Position numbers and translations under genes: made by a program. This document shows positions 63,232 through 64,000 of a DNA stretch of 64,000 nucleotides, piece after piece. Positions within the stretch are counted from its first letter, which is position 1; every line of letters starts with the position of its first letter. This DNA comes from Atrina japonica. Lineage: Eukaryota > Mollusca > Bivalvia > Pterioida > Pinnidae. The notes under the pieces are model-generated. The model did not search any database. It had not been told where the DNA came from and saw nothing but the letters and a program-made list of their open reading frames with translations. The stretch is from positions 1,101,001 through 1,165,000 of the forward strand of contig BROG01000025.1 in NCBI GenBank assembly GCA_030159075.1, in the 5' to 3' direction.

Positions 63232-64000
63232 TTTTTGTTCCCATGGCAGTTCCTAGGATTTGTACATATTGTTTATTATCAAATTGGAATGTATTGTTGT
63301 TCAAAATTAATTCAATTGCATCGATTAAAAATTCTTTGTTAAAGCGATGATGTAAATTGTTAGGAAAATTGCGAACCCAAAAGGAAATTGCTTCTTTACC
63401 TAAATGATGTGGAATATTAGAATAAAGACTTGATACATCAAACGTAACTAAAATAGTATTTAAATTGATATTATTATATCATCTCGCACAAAACTTATGA
63501 TTTCTTTAAGAAAGGGTTGTAATAAAACATCAACTAAATTACTAGGGCGATGTGTTGGACAAGATGGTCCAGCGACAATGGGTCTGAATTTTAAGTCTGT
63601 TGGATTATGAATTTCTATATATTCAGACTGTTGTATTTGAATCGCACTGTTGATAATGGCTGACTTATGAATTTTAGGTAGTCCATAAAAATTACTAGTT
63701 TTTGAATTAAATTCTACAAGATATTCCCTTTCTTTCTTAGTAAGAATGTTGTCGTATTTATTGCACAATTGTTTTATTTTAGACTGAATGATTTTATCTT
63801 TGTTGGTTTCTATTCTTTTATAATTATTAGTATCGTTTAACATATTTTGAATGTTTTCTCTGTAATATTCTTTATCCATAATTACCACTATAATATATAT
63901 ATGGGAAAAAGACTTGAATCATTCTGCACTAGAATGACTTTTTATAAACGTATAATTTACAATGTTACACGGTATTTTTATATCAGCCTGTATAGACCTT

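Larger units (their letters stand above)
61750..63990 (-). mobile_element. Penelope-like retroelement, degenerate, incomplete
   Basis: Reverse transcriptase pieces in three frames on the minus strand: 63888..63460 (FYGLPKIHK, LKFRPIVAGPSCPTHRPS); about 63475..63232 (TFDVSSLYSNIP, LGTAMGTK); 63231..62797 (MAPAYATFTLG, RYLDDCFIIW, FLDIMLIKEG, YRKPTDTQQYLHFKSQHP); 62878..62579. Then ENVIYVILCESCKDEYIGCT near 62340..62281, a GIY-YIG-type endonuclease motif. This order (RT then GIY-YIG) with a hammerhead downstream is diagnostic for endonuclease-bearing Penelope-like elements. The catalytic YLDD is present, but at least three frameshifts break the ORF. The 5' part is off or near the right edge. 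Confidence 0.88.

Overview
The window looks like nuclear DNA of a bivalve mollusc. It is AT-rich, has spliced genes with short GT-AG exons and kilobase introns, and holds many long (TA)n tracts. It also carries tRNA-derived SINEs with (AAAC)n tails, foldback MITEs, minisatellites, a Penelope-like element, and dispersed repeats of the kind common in bivalves (for example ones ending in runs of GGACGGA-type sequence). The species cannot be fixed from the sequence alone. Two genes are clear, both on the minus strand.

Gene 1 (14418 down to 118, continuing off the left edge) is an SLC6/NSS-type 12-TM transporter. Eleven exons covering TM1 to TM10 join in frame across all ten introns. It is highly divergent: by eye alignment the TM1, TM7 and TM8 residues that normally bind Na+ and form the outer gate are replaced, and extracellular loop 2 is very short.

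Gene 2 (about 58537 down to 23833) is the centrepiece. It has a 15-exon model in which every splice phase matches and the coding length is a multiple of three (8,040 nt from the ATG at 57856, 2,679 aa; 8,088 nt if a 5' exon at 58508..58537 is used). The order is: acidic disordered N-terminus, KH/RRM-like array, three macrodomain-like modules, two KH-like modules, two more macrodomain modules, an 11-residue tandem repeat, a C3HC4 RING and a Deltex C-terminal (DTC) domain. In vertebrates the macrodomain reader (PARP9/PARP14) and the RING-DTC ligase (DTX3L) are separate proteins; here they are predicted as one chain. The putative promoter holds a STAT GAS-type palindrome and an IRF core half-site.

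The rest is intronic and intergenic DNA dominated by repeats. There is a 28-bp minisatellite split by a decayed LINE (20.26-23.1 kb), a 39-41-bp minisatellite inside the DTC-splitting intron (24.2-25.6 kb), and a 59-bp and 30-bp forkhead-motif array in intron 7 (42.6-46.5 kb). A four-copy palindromic MITE and a foldback family with a hammerhead-like core (best copy 6409..6451) are dispersed through the window. A degenerate Penelope-like element at the right edge (61.75-64.0 kb) carries a well-formed small hammerhead ribozyme. No tRNA gene, rRNA gene or CRISPR array was found.
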